Assembly: GCA_021463865.1 (NCBI GenBank)
Contig: JAJTXY010000019.1
Location: 17,545 to 81,544 of the forward strand
Source: Anaerolineae bacterium
Lineage (GTDB): Bacteria > Chloroflexota > Anaerolineae > Aggregatilineales > J027
Length of the DNA stretch: 64,000 nucleotides
Direction: 5' to 3'
In this document: positions 9,381 through 16,862 of the stretch, piece after piece
Layout: the number at the start of each line of letters is the position of its first letter
How positions within the stretch are numbered: position 1 is the stretch's first letter
Notes under the pieces: model-generated
Told to the model about the DNA's origin: nothing
Seen by the model: the letters and a program-made list of their open reading frames with translations, nothing else
Databases searched by the model: none
Position numbers and translations under genes: made by a program

Positions 9381-9402
9381 CCACAATTTGCGGGAGAGAA
9401 CC

Positions 9403-10263
9403 ATGCGGATAACCAGATTTCTTTCGATTGGGGCAGTCATCACCCTGTTGATGCTGACATTGGTCGCATGTTTGGAGGATGATGATCCAACGCCCGGCCC
9501 ACGTCGCACCCTCAACGTCCTCGATAATGCCGTGCAATTGGGTGAAACCCAACAAGCCGCGACCCGTAACGCTGTTTCTAATGCCACCCAATCCTTTGAA
9601 CAAACCTTAAGTGCTTACCAAACCTCCATCGCCCCACCGACGCAAGCCCCTATCCGCCTGCGCAGCCCTCAACCACCCCCAACAGCCACTGATGCGCCTG
9701 AAAATGATATTCTTGGCAACATCATTTATCCGGGAAATTGGTTGGAAATGCCCTTCACTACCATTGAGGGACAAGAGGAATCATTGAGCAGTTTTGAGGG
9801 CAAGATTATCGTGCTATTGCCCATGTCGTTGGACTGCCTACCTTGTCAAGAGCAGTTAGCGTTTGCCCGTGACACTGATCGTCAGTTCCGCCTTGATGGT
9901 GTGGCATATGAAGTGGTCTACCTTAATCTCAATGTCAGTCCATTGGATGAACTGGATAACCTCACCGTATGGGCAGAGGGACAGGGATTTGAATCCACCG
10001 AACAGTTTACATGGGTAACTGGAAAGGCCTCCCCCGAATTGGTAACAGCCCTCAACGCGGCATTTGGTGGCAGTGCGTTAAATTTGCAGCGCACCCCAAT
10101 ACTCATCGTTGACACAAAGGGACAAGGGCACACAGCGGCTGAAGAGGGAATGCTAATTAGCAGTCGTCTGCGGGATGTGATTGTGTTTTATAGCGACCAA
10201 GCCACGCCAGCAGAAGTGAGTGGAGGCGAAACAGAAGCAACGGAAGAAGTCACGTCTCAATAA
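9403..10263 (+). CDS. Thioredoxin-like lipoprotein
   Basis: 286 residues from ATG 9403 behind GGGAGAG. The signal peptide ends in a lipobox LVAC with the lipidated C23, then a Pro/Thr-rich linker to about residue 100. The remainder is a thioredoxin fold with a CLPC redox pair (C145, C148) and a cis-proline candidate in RTPILIV, like the TlpA/peroxiredoxin-related family. It probably acts as an extracytoplasmic thiol oxidoreductase. It follows the glycosyltransferase by 22 bp and ends at a hairpin. Confidence 0.75.
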   Translation: MRITRFLSIGAVITLLMLTLVACLEDDDPTPGPRRTLNVLDNAVQLGETQQAATRNAVSNATQSFEQTLSAYQTSIAPPTQAPIRLRSPQPPPTATDAPENDILGNIIYPGNWLEMPFTTIEGQEESLSSFEGKIIVLLPMSLDCLPCQEQLAFARDTDRQFRLDGVAYEVVYLNLNVSPLDELDNLTVWAEGQGFESTEQFTWVTGKASPELVTALNAAFGGSALNLQRTPILIVDTKGQGHTAAEEGMLISSRLRDVIVFYSDQATPAEVSGGETEATEEVTSQ

Positions 10264-10284
10264 GCTAGTTTTGACTGCTTGGGC

Positions 10285-10311
10285 GACCTCGGGGGCCGCC
10301 CCGGTCATTTT
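10285..10311 (+). terminator. Candidate intrinsic terminator
   Basis: GACC (10285-10288) and GGGG (10291-10294) pair with CCCC and GGTC (10299-10306), with a two-base bulge and a GCCG loop, followed by ATTTT. It lies between the convergent thioredoxin-like and SCP2 genes. Confidence 0.5.
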
Positions 10312-10314
10312 GAA

Positions 10315-10647
10315 TCAACCCAAGCCAAAAATGCTTTGCAGTTTCATCGCCAAGCCCATATTGCCCTTGACCTTGATTTTGCCAGCCATAAACGCGGACA
10401 TGGCTGAAAGTTCGCCATTCACCATCTTAAGATAGTCATCGGCACTTGAAATCACGGTAATCGTGGGACTGCTGGCTTCACCTTCATGCAGTTCCATCTG
10501 CTGATTGGCAATCTTGACCCAATATTTTGCCGCATTGTCACCTGTCAGATCAAACTGAAAAATGGCATCCACACCAGAAGCAGCATTGGCATTGAAACGG
10601 CTGGGCATTGCGTCAAAAACCTGTTGAATAGAGGTCGCTTTTTCCAT
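10315..10647 (-). CDS. SCP2 sterol-carrier-domain protein
   Basis: 110 residues forming a single SCP2 fold: amphipathic N-terminus (FDAMPSRFNANAA), central strands (IFQFDLTG, YWVKIANQQMELHEG) and the characteristic KMVNGELSAMSAFMAGKIKVKGNMGLAMKL tail. Such stand-alone domains bind hydrophobic ligands such as fatty acyl chains in the cytoplasm. No partner is evident. An AGGAG lies 13 bases upstream of the ATG, longer than usual. Confidence 0.88.
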   Translation of the reverse strand: MEKATSIQQVFDAMPSRFNANAASGVDAIFQFDLTGDNAAKYWVKIANQQMELHEGEASSPTITVISSADDYLKMVNGELSAMSAFMAGKIKVKGNMGLAMKLQSIFGLG

Positions 10648-10744
10648 GAGTGCTGAAATTCTCCTAAACTATTCAAATCACAATTTGATTAAGTATAGAC
10701 GATACTCAGGCGTCATGCCATACCGTTTGACACATTTTGCGAAA

Positions 10745-11764
10745 CTAAATATGGCGCGAAGCCACCCGAATGAGGGTTTGCAGGTAGTCCAAATTATTGT
10801 GGAAATGCGACCATTGGATCCGCCCCTCCGCCACATCGGTCACACTCAGTGCCAAGACATGATTAACAGGTGCGGGGAGTTGTAATCCATAGGCCGCCTG
10901 TGCCACAGCCCCATTGAGATAGGCGGCGTCACTATGCCCCGATTGGTACTCAAGGTCAACACGCAGGCTTGGCGGACGAACCCCCCGTTTCAAAATTTTG
11001 GCTAACCAAGACGGGGGCAATAATCGCACGAGCCACGCCAAACGCGGCACATGAATCCCCGGCAGATTCACCAAATTGATGTTTAGGCGATCAATCACCG
11101 CAATTGCTTCAAGCAGTTGGCGATATTCAAGCTGCCAAATATTGGGGTCGTCATAAACACTGGCGGGGGCGATATTCAACAAAGTGGGCAGAGCATTGGC
11201 ATGGAGCCGCCAAAAGACATCACTCCATCCCAATGAATCAGCAGGAGCGGTTCGCGGTTTTCCTAGCCCTGCCTGTTGAAGCAATCCACCGACGAATGGG
11301 GCTTGGGGGTGCTCACTGACGACAAACCCACCTGCCCCACTTGTCATGACAGCAGCATCCATCCATGCAAAGTCGCGGGTAACGACAGCACGCAGCGATT
11401 TTTCCACCCCTAAGAGGCTGATTAATTTTTCGAGGCTACCGATTCCCGGCTGCAAGGATAATACATGGGGCAATTTCTCTGGCGTGGCAGTCATGGCAAG
11501 CGTGGTCAAAGCACGGCTCAGACCCCACCCCGGCATCGCAAAAATAACCCACTCCGGCAATGGTGTCAGAGCCTCGTGTGGTTCAGTTAATACACTTAAT
11601 CCAGTTACTTGCTGGTGTGATTGGCCTGCTACCAACTCGAAATCGTCTGTCAATGGAAAGGGGAGCGGTGTATCGGCTAACCAGATAACGTCATATTGAG
11701 CTTGGTGCAATCGGGCGGCGAGCCATCCCCCCAACGGACTCGCCCCCCAAATCAGTAATCGCAT
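10745..11764 (-). CDS. Ketopantoate reductase-like (PanE/ApbA) protein
   Basis: 339 residues with an N-terminal Rossmann nucleotide site (LLIWGASPLGGWLA). The C-terminal helical domain contains WRLHANALPTLLNI, equivalent to the PanE KxxxNxxxN helix, and PSLRVDLEYQSGHSDAAYLNGAV, equivalent to the PanE substrate segment. The catalytic lysine of PanE is not clear in that helix (R in WRLHANA), so ketopantoate may not be the substrate. It lies 12 bp after the aquaporin gene in the same direction, suggesting one transcript. Confidence 0.7.
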   Translation of the reverse strand: MRLLIWGASPLGGWLAARLHQAQYDVIWLADTPLPFPLTDDFELVAGQSHQQVTGLSVLTEPHEALTPLPEWVIFAMPGWGLSRALTTLAMTATPEKLPHVLSLQPGIGSLEKLISLLGVEKSLRAVVTRDFAWMDAAVMTSGAGGFVVSEHPQAPFVGGLLQQAGLGKPRTAPADSLGWSDVFWRLHANALPTLLNIAPASVYDDPNIWQLEYRQLLEAIAVIDRLNINLVNLPGIHVPRLAWLVRLLPPSWLAKILKRGVRPPSLRVDLEYQSGHSDAAYLNGAVAQAAYGLQLPAPVNHVLALSVTDVAEGRIQWSHFHNNLDYLQTLIRVASRHI

Positions 11765-11776
11765 AGGCGATAGGAA

Positions 11777-12478
11777 CTAGCGCTTCTTGGCAGAAGTGGT
11801 CTTGGGTTCCTCACGCAGCGCAAACAGATCGCCGTGCAGCAACCCCGCCAGCGCACCACCGCCTAAAATCCCAATGGCATATTGCAGCACTTCGCCGAGG
11901 TCTTGGGTATCTTTTGCGACCAATGCAGGGCCAAGTGTCCGCGCAAAATTAGCCGAACCGCCGGTCAATGGGCCAGCAAGGAGGATAGCGGCAGCCAGCG
12001 TGAAACCGATTAAAACCGGGGTCGCAGCACCACCCTTGTTATAGACCGATGCCTGATAGATTGTCCCGACCAAGAAGAAGGTGATAATGGCTTCAATCAA
12101 GATCAACTGCCCAGTGGTTACACCTGAACCCGGTGCTGTTTGCCCGAGGGTGCTTACACCCGCCTGACCACTTGGCAACGCAATTCGCAGTACAACCGCC
12201 GCCAACAACCCGCCCGCAATCTGGGCCACCCAATAGATGACGGCTTTGCGTGGGCCAATTTTCCCCCCTATCAGCAGACCAAGTGTCACAGCGGGATTAA
12301 CGTGTGCACCAGAAATATGCCCATAGGTCGCTACGATAGCGGCCAAAATTAGCCCGTGTGCTAATGCTACGGCAACCACATTGCCGGGGGACATTGCCAG
12401 CGCGCCTGCCCCGACCAAAACGAGCATAAATGTGCCAAGTGCTTCAGCAAGACCTTCGCGTGTCTCTTGTGGACTCAT
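11777..12478 (-). CDS. MIP-family channel (aquaporin / glycerol facilitator-like)
   Basis: 233 residues from ATG 12478, with six membrane helices. The first half-helix motif SGAHVNPAVTLG is canonical. The second, normally NPARS, reads SANFARTLGPAL: the proline is replaced by phenylalanine (NFA). The DNA at about 11945-11965 confirms this. Altered second NPA boxes occur in divergent MIPs and may change pore width or selectivity. Substrate is therefore uncertain (water, glycerol or another small neutral solute). Confidence 0.88.
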   Translation of the reverse strand: MSPQETREGLAEALGTFMLVLVGAGALAMSPGNVVAVALAHGLILAAIVATYGHISGAHVNPAVTLGLLIGGKIGPRKAVIYWVAQIAGGLLAAVVLRIALPSGQAGVSTLGQTAPGSGVTTGQLILIEAIITFFLVGTIYQASVYNKGGAATPVLIGFTLAAAILLAGPLTGGSANFARTLGPALVAKDTQDLGEVLQYAIGILGGGALAGLLHGDLFALREEPKTTSAKKR

Positions 12479-12556
12479 TTCTCCGTCCAACTCCTAAAAT
12501 GGTGAAATTTTAAAATGGATAACAACGGGCAATTATAGCGCGTGCCACCTACCCGC

Positions 12557-12590
12557 AAAAATAAAAACAGCGCACATCAAATGTACGCTG
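12557..12590 (-). terminator. Intrinsic terminator of the parvulin gene
   Basis: Stem CAGCGCACAT / ATGTACGCTG (12568-12577, 12581-12590; one mismatch) with a CAA loop, followed on the minus strand by a T-rich run (12557-12567). A T-run also follows on the plus side, so it could work in both directions. Confidence 0.75.
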
Positions 12591-12617
12591 CTGATTTTTT
12601 CCCTAGTGGGTCAAGAT

Positions 12618-14048
12618 TTATTGGAAGACATTACCCAACAGATCGTTATAGCTGGGGTCGCTGGGTGTACGGTCTTCCCAATCGTCACGGCGCTGAATAT
12701 CAGCATTGGCAACCAGATCGGTTTCCCATTCTTGATAGGCCGTGCTGCGATTTTGCTGCAATTGGCTGCTCGTAATGTCGCGCAGTTCACGTTCCATCAC
12801 CTGAATCACATGGAAGCCAAATTGTGAGCAGACCGGGCCAACAATGGCACCAATGTCAGCAGTCTCAACCGCCGTTTTGAATTCGGGCACATAACCACTG
12901 CTGGCACTCCAACCGAGACCCCCACCATTTGCGCCGCTGCCATCGTCTGAAACCGCCTGCGCCAACGCTGCGAAGGGTTCACCCGCATTCAAAGCCGCCA
13001 ACACTTGCTCGGCTTCTTGTTTAAAGGGTGCCCATTCTTCAGAATCGCAGGTTTCGGCTGTAAAGACGCGGGCCGGGTCTTCAGGGACTTTGATAAGAAT
13101 GTGGCGGGCATTGACCCATACCTCTTGGGTAGGCTGGTCTTTGGTCACATCTTCGAGCAAGGCCGCACGCAACGCACGCAATGTAAAAATATCACGCACT
13201 GCATCTCGATCAATGCTGGCAACTTCTTTGGCATCATCATAGAAGCTGTTTTCCAGTTTGGTGACAGTTGAACGGATGTCGTCGGGTGCGACAGGGGTAT
13301 CGCTTGGCGTCGGTGTATAGGTCTGTTCCAACGTCGGGGTTGGCGTCAGGGTCAGGGTATTAGTTGGCAGGGGTGTCACCGTCGGGCAATCCGTCTGGCC
13401 CTCTACACAACCCTCTGCTGTCGGCTGAATGGTTTCAGTTGGTGTGTTGGTAATGGTCGGTGTGTTCGAAGCCGTTGAGGTAATAATCGGCGTCGAAGTG
13501 GGTGTCGTTGGCTCCGTCGCGGACGGGCTAGGCGTGGGGGTCAGTTGGTTCACCAAAAACGACGCCACATATTGATCCACTGATGCATCAATCGCCGCAC
13601 GGTCAATTTCAATCCCGCGTGCTTCGGCCTCTTTCTCTAACAATACCTGCAATTCCATATCATCCAGCACCTGCCCACCAAACAGGGAGGGTTCACGCAG
13701 GGCCAAAATGTCATTGCTGTACTGATTGACGGCTTCATCTACGCCAACAACCGAGGCATAGCTCCGAATTTCATTAGCAATAAACCAACGCTCGGTCTTT
13801 ACCCGTTCTTGGAAGTCTTTGGTTTTGATCTCCGTGCCATTCACCGTCGTAATGGTTTGTCTAGGCACGAACACGTAGTCGTTGGTCAGCGCATACACTA
13901 AAATGAGCGCTGCAATCGCAAAACCGAAAGCCGCGACATACAATACAATCCGCTGAATGTAATGCTCCTGCTCGGCCTTTGAACGGCGGGCTTTTAACTC
14001 TTGTTCGCGCACCTTACGGGCACGAGCTGTTGTATCCTTTTTGCTCAT
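12618..14048 (-). CDS. Membrane-anchored parvulin-type peptidyl-prolyl isomerase / foldase
   Basis: 476 residues from ATG 14048 (AGGAAT upstream; MSKKD). A charged cytoplasmic head precedes one membrane helix near residues 35-58. A SurA/PrsA-like N-terminal chaperone region is then interrupted by a long Thr/Pro/Ser-rich stretch (about 175-280). The PPIase domain follows (VNARHILIKVPED, GGGLGWSASSGYVPEF, SQFGFHVIQVMERE). It should help fold exported proteins outside the membrane. It lies 60 bp after rpsR in the same direction and ends at a strong hairpin. Confidence 0.85.
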   Translation of the reverse strand: MSKKDTTARARKVREQELKARRSKAEQEHYIQRIVLYVAAFGFAIAALILVYALTNDYVFVPRQTITTVNGTEIKTKDFQERVKTERWFIANEIRSYASVVGVDEAVNQYSNDILALREPSLFGGQVLDDMELQVLLEKEAEARGIEIDRAAIDASVDQYVASFLVNQLTPTPSPSATEPTTPTSTPIITSTASNTPTITNTPTETIQPTAEGCVEGQTDCPTVTPLPTNTLTLTPTPTLEQTYTPTPSDTPVAPDDIRSTVTKLENSFYDDAKEVASIDRDAVRDIFTLRALRAALLEDVTKDQPTQEVWVNARHILIKVPEDPARVFTAETCDSEEWAPFKQEAEQVLAALNAGEPFAALAQAVSDDGSGANGGGLGWSASSGYVPEFKTAVETADIGAIVGPVCSQFGFHVIQVMERELRDITSSQLQQNRSTAYQEWETDLVANADIQRRDDWEDRTPSDPSYNDLLGNVFQ

Positions 14049-14108
14049 AATTCCTCGTAGGCACAAAAAAGGGGGACAGTCACTCTATCCCCAAAGAATT
14101 TTTACAAC

Positions 14109-14474
14109 TTAACCACGACCACTGTTGACGTGCTGCGGCGCATAGGGCAGCAGGGCCAAATGACGGGCACGCTTAATCGCCAGCGCCAACGCCCGTTGAC
14201 ACTTGGCACAGGCCCCGGTTTGACGGCGCGGACGAATCTTGCCCGAATCAGTTAGATAACGGCGCAGCGTCTCGACGTCTTTGTAATCAATGTTGCATTT
14301 ACCATCCACAAGGAATGGGCAACCCTTACGACGGCGTGCGCCACCCGAAAACCGACTGGGTTCACGGACATCATCATCACCGTCATCCATATCATCAAAA
14401 TCAGGCCGACGCGGGCGACGGCGCTCTTCCGCAAAATCATCCATATCGTCACGTTGACGTGGATCGTCACTCAT
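14109..14474 (-). CDS. rpsR: 30S ribosomal protein bS18
   Basis: 121 residues. The core from about residue 50 is canonical S18 ([20 protein letters not shown], then [28 protein letters not shown]) and keeps four cysteines (two before, two in CAKC) that can hold zinc. The first roughly 45 residues are an Asp/Arg-rich extension not found in short S18 proteins such as that of E. coli (75 aa). It closes the rpsF-ssb-rpsR operon. Confidence 0.95.
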   Translation of the reverse strand: MSDDPRQRDDMDDFAEERRRPRRPDFDDMDDGDDDVREPSRFSGGARRRKGCPFLVDGKCNIDYKDVETLRRYLTDSGKIRPRRQTGACAKCQRALALAIKRARHLALLPYAPQHVNSGRG

Positions 14475-14549
14475 CTGAATACACTCCTCATAGTTGCTAG
14501 TTGATTGACCGCTGCGACGCGGGCATAGTGCTATTTGGGGAGCTACAGC

Positions 14550-14951
14550 CTAGAAGCCATAGCTTTCGTCATCCCCTTCAGGATAATCTTCTTGTTGTTG
14601 AGTAAAACGGGGGCCAACCCGATCACCGAGAATAATCATTTCTTGGGCCACCAATTCTGTCCGATAGTGCCGCTTGCCGTCGTCATCTTCCCATCCGCGT
14701 GTTTGCAGCCGACCTTCAATGTAGACCTGCTGATTTTTGCTAAGATGGGTATTGCAGATTTCGGCGAGAGGCCCCCACGCCACCACATTAAACCATTCGG
14801 TTTCTTCACGCCGTTCGCCTTCATACGAAGTCCACGTGCGGGTGGTCGCAACATTAAAACTGGTGACGGGACGACCACTGGGGGTGTATCGCATTTCCGG
14901 GTCGCGCCCCAAATGGCCTATAATCATGACTTTATTGAGTCCTCGGGCCAT
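14550..14951 (-). CDS. ssb: Single-stranded DNA-binding protein
   Basis: 133 residues from ATG 14951, with GGTG six bases upstream; a GTG at 14960 is an alternative. OB-fold with LNKVMIIGHLGRDPEMRYTPSG, WFNVVAWGPLAEICN and QQVYIEGRLQTR as in bacterial SSB. The tail is acidic and short and ends DDESYGF instead of the usual DDDIPF partner-binding tip, but an acidic-aromatic end is kept. It lies between rpsF and rpsR, the common bacterial order. Confidence 0.95.
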   Translation of the reverse strand: MARGLNKVMIIGHLGRDPEMRYTPSGRPVTSFNVATTRTWTSYEGERREETEWFNVVAWGPLAEICNTHLSKNQQVYIEGRLQTRGWEDDDGKRHYRTELVAQEMIILGDRVGPRFTQQQEDYPEGDDESYGF

Positions 14952-15033
14952 GTCATTCACCGTTTCAACTCATACATTTGGACGGGATGCACTCTACAAC
15001 TTCACGGACGGGGGTCTTTCAACCCCAACCCGA

Positions 15034-15324
15034 TCATTCATCCTTGCGTATAACCAAATAACGCAGAATATTGGCTTCGATATTCATCTTACGTTGGAAT
15101 TCATCCACTGCTTTGGGTTCAATATCCACCTCAAGCAGTACATAATAGCCTTCGCGGTTGGTGCCAATTGGATAGGCCAAGCGGCGGCGGCCCCAGTGGT
15201 TGGTGTTTTTGATTTCACCACCCGCATCTGTCAGCCAATGCGCAACCTTTTCGATGAGGCCTTTTTGTTCGGCATCAGGGATACCAGTCGGCACAATATA
15301 CGTTATTTCGTAAGGTCGTTTCAC
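15034..15324 (-). CDS. rpsF: 30S ribosomal protein bS6
   Basis: 96 residues from GTG 15324, with AGGAG five bases upstream. RPYEITYIVPTGIPDAEQKGLIEKV and the NTNHWGRRRLAYPIGTNREGYYVLLEV segment are diagnostic of S6. It leads the rpsF-ssb-rpsR operon. Its leader contains a 7-bp hairpin with CCG/ACCG sequence (15347-15383). Confidence 0.95.
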   Translation of the reverse strand: MKRPYEITYIVPTGIPDAEQKGLIEKVAHWLTDAGGEIKNTNHWGRRRLAYPIGTNREGYYVLLEVDIEPKAVDEFQRKMNIEANILRYLVIRKDE

Positions 15325-15346
15325 AGGTTCTCCTTCCCTTGGGTTT

Positions 15347-15383
15347 GTCCGGTTTAAGCAAAAGAAGGCTTTGGGTACCGGAC
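15347..15383 (-). promoter_or_regulatory. Leader hairpin upstream of rpsF, possible S6:S18 site
   Basis: Perfect 7-bp inverted repeat GTCCGGT / ACCGGAC (15347-15353 and 15377-15383) with a 23-base loop, about 10 bases upstream of the rpsF ribosome site. Many bacteria control rpsF operons through an S6:S18-binding leader RNA with a CCG element; the match here is only suggestive. Confidence 0.35.
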
Positions 15384-15442
15384 GGAAAGTGATGAGTTAT
15401 CACTAAATTCGGCGGGCAACATCTTACCGTAAAGGGATAGCA

Positions 15443-15471
15443 TTGACAAGGTACAACCCAAATCCAATAAT
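15443..15471 (+). promoter_or_regulatory. Sigma-70-type promoter for the SdpI-esterase-LysM unit
   Basis: TTGACA (15443-15448), 17-bp spacer, AATAAT (15466-15471): six of six and five of six matches to the consensus. The first gene starts about 35 bp downstream. Confidence 0.7.
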
Positions 15472-15504
15472 TAAGAGAACGTCGTAGTGGATGGAGTGCC
15501 TTAT

Positions 15505-15858
15505 ATGACCCTCCTTGTCGTGATGTTTATGGGAATGGGCCTTTTGTTGGTTGCGCTGGCGATTCCGTTGATGCAGCGGCGCATCAAACCCAATGGATGG
15601 TATGGTTTCCGCACCCCAAGCACCCTACGCGATGCTGATTTGTGGTATGATGCCAATGCCTACTCTGGGCGATTGTTGCTCGGCTATGGCGCGGTGATTG
15701 TGATAGCAGCGTTTTTAGGGGCGCTCATACCAGACATTACGGTGGATAGTTATAGTAGTGTGATGTTAATTGTCACACTGCTTGGAATCGTTATTTTGCT
15801 CATCCTGTGCTGGAATTTTCTACGCACCTATCCCCATAAGGATAAAACTCGTCCATGA
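15505..15858 (+). CDS. SdpI/YhfL-family membrane protein
   Basis: 117 residues from ATG 15505, with GGAG eight bases upstream; a GTG at 15487 is an alternative. Three hydrophobic segments. The first loop carries RRIKPNGWYGFRTPSTLRD and later DANAYSGRLLLGYG, the hallmark of the SdpI family (KPN..YG.RT). SdpI itself is an immunity/signalling protein against the SdpC toxin in Bacillus, but most family members have unknown roles. Its stop overlaps the start of the esterase gene (ATGA). Confidence 0.8.
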   Translation: MTLLVVMFMGMGLLLVALAIPLMQRRIKPNGWYGFRTPSTLRDADLWYDANAYSGRLLLGYGAVIVIAAFLGALIPDITVDSYSSVMLIVTLLGIVILLILCWNFLRTYPHKDKTRP

Positions 15859-16862
15859 CAAGTCCTAGCCGAATTGATATGCTGCCGATTGAAAGTGCTG
15901 CCCTCAAAGACAATCGGCTTGGCGACTCTCACCGGCGTGAATTAATCGTTTATCTCCCGGCTGGTTACGATGAGCAGACCGAACGGCGGTATCCCGTTTG
16001 TTTTCTGTTGAGCAGTCACGGGCGAACTAGTTATTATCATATTAGCTGGAATCAATGGGACGAAACCCTGCCACAGCGTCTTGACCGCCTGATCCAAACT
16101 GAACAAATGCCACCCGTCATTGTGGCGCTACCAGACGCTTGGACACGATTTGGAGGTTCGCAGTATTTAGATTCAGCCATCGGGAACTATTCTAGCTATT
16201 TAATTAACGAACTTGTGCCGCTGGTGGATGCCACCTATCGCACGCTGGCGAGTCGGGAACATCGCGGCATTTTGGGCCACAGCAGCGGGGGTTATGGTGC
16301 GTTAGTAAATGCCATGCAGCACCCGGAGGTGTTTGGGGCCATTGGCTGTCGGGCAGGCGATATGTATTGGGAATACACTGCAATACCCGGCCTATCGCAT
16401 TTCCATCAACAGCTTGAAAAATGGGGCGGGATTGAAAAATTTATCGCCTGTATCCCAGAAATTCAGCCCAAGAGCGGGGCATTTTGGGAGGCCATTCATA
16501 CTGTCATGCAGTCAATGGCCTACGCGACGAACCTAGACTCGCCATTGGGCTTTGATCCACCGATTGACCTTGAAACGGGAGCGATAATCCCGGAAGTATG
16601 GGAACGCTGGCTGCAACTCGACCCAGTACGTATGATTGACCGCCCAGAATACCGGACCGCGTTGAAAACCATGAAGAGCATTTTTATCGAGGTCGGGCGC
16701 TTCGATGAATATCAATTACAGGTTGGTTCACGCCTGCTGCATCGTAAACTTGACCAGTATGGCATCATCCATACTTATGAGGAGTTTCCAGACGGCCACC
16801 GCGATACGAATTATCGGTATGATGTGGCGTTCCCGATGATAGTCAAAGCATTGAGTGAGTAA
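15855..16862 (+). CDS. Esterase-D-type alpha/beta hydrolase
   Basis: 335 residues. Alpha/beta-hydrolase of the putative esterase family: RRELIVYLPAGYDEQ at the start, nucleophile elbow GHSSGGYGAL, and a C-terminal histidine in FPDGHRDTNYRY, with an acidic residue before it. No signal peptide is visible, so it is probably cytoplasmic. It is translationally coupled to the SdpI-like gene by an ATGA overlap. Substrate is unknown. Confidence 0.8.
   Translation: MTSPSRIDMLPIESAALKDNRLGDSHRRELIVYLPAGYDEQTERRYPVCFLLSSHGRTSYYHISWNQWDETLPQRLDRLIQTEQMPPVIVALPDAWTRFGGSQYLDSAIGNYSSYLINELVPLVDATYRTLASREHRGILGHSSGGYGALVNAMQHPEVFGAIGCRAGDMYWEYTAIPGLSHFHQQLEKWGGIEKFIACIPEIQPKSGAFWEAIHTVMQSMAYATNLDSPLGFDPPIDLETGAIIPEVWERWLQLDPVRMIDRPEYRTALKTMKSIFIEVGRFDEYQLQVGSRLLHRKLDQYGIIHTYEEFPDGHRDTNYRYDVAFPMIVKALSE

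Noticed and set aside
13305..13560. Possible tandem repeat or CRISPR-like array
   Set aside because: It is a degenerate Thr/Pro/Ser codon run inside the parvulin gene, with no regular spacer or fixed repeat.
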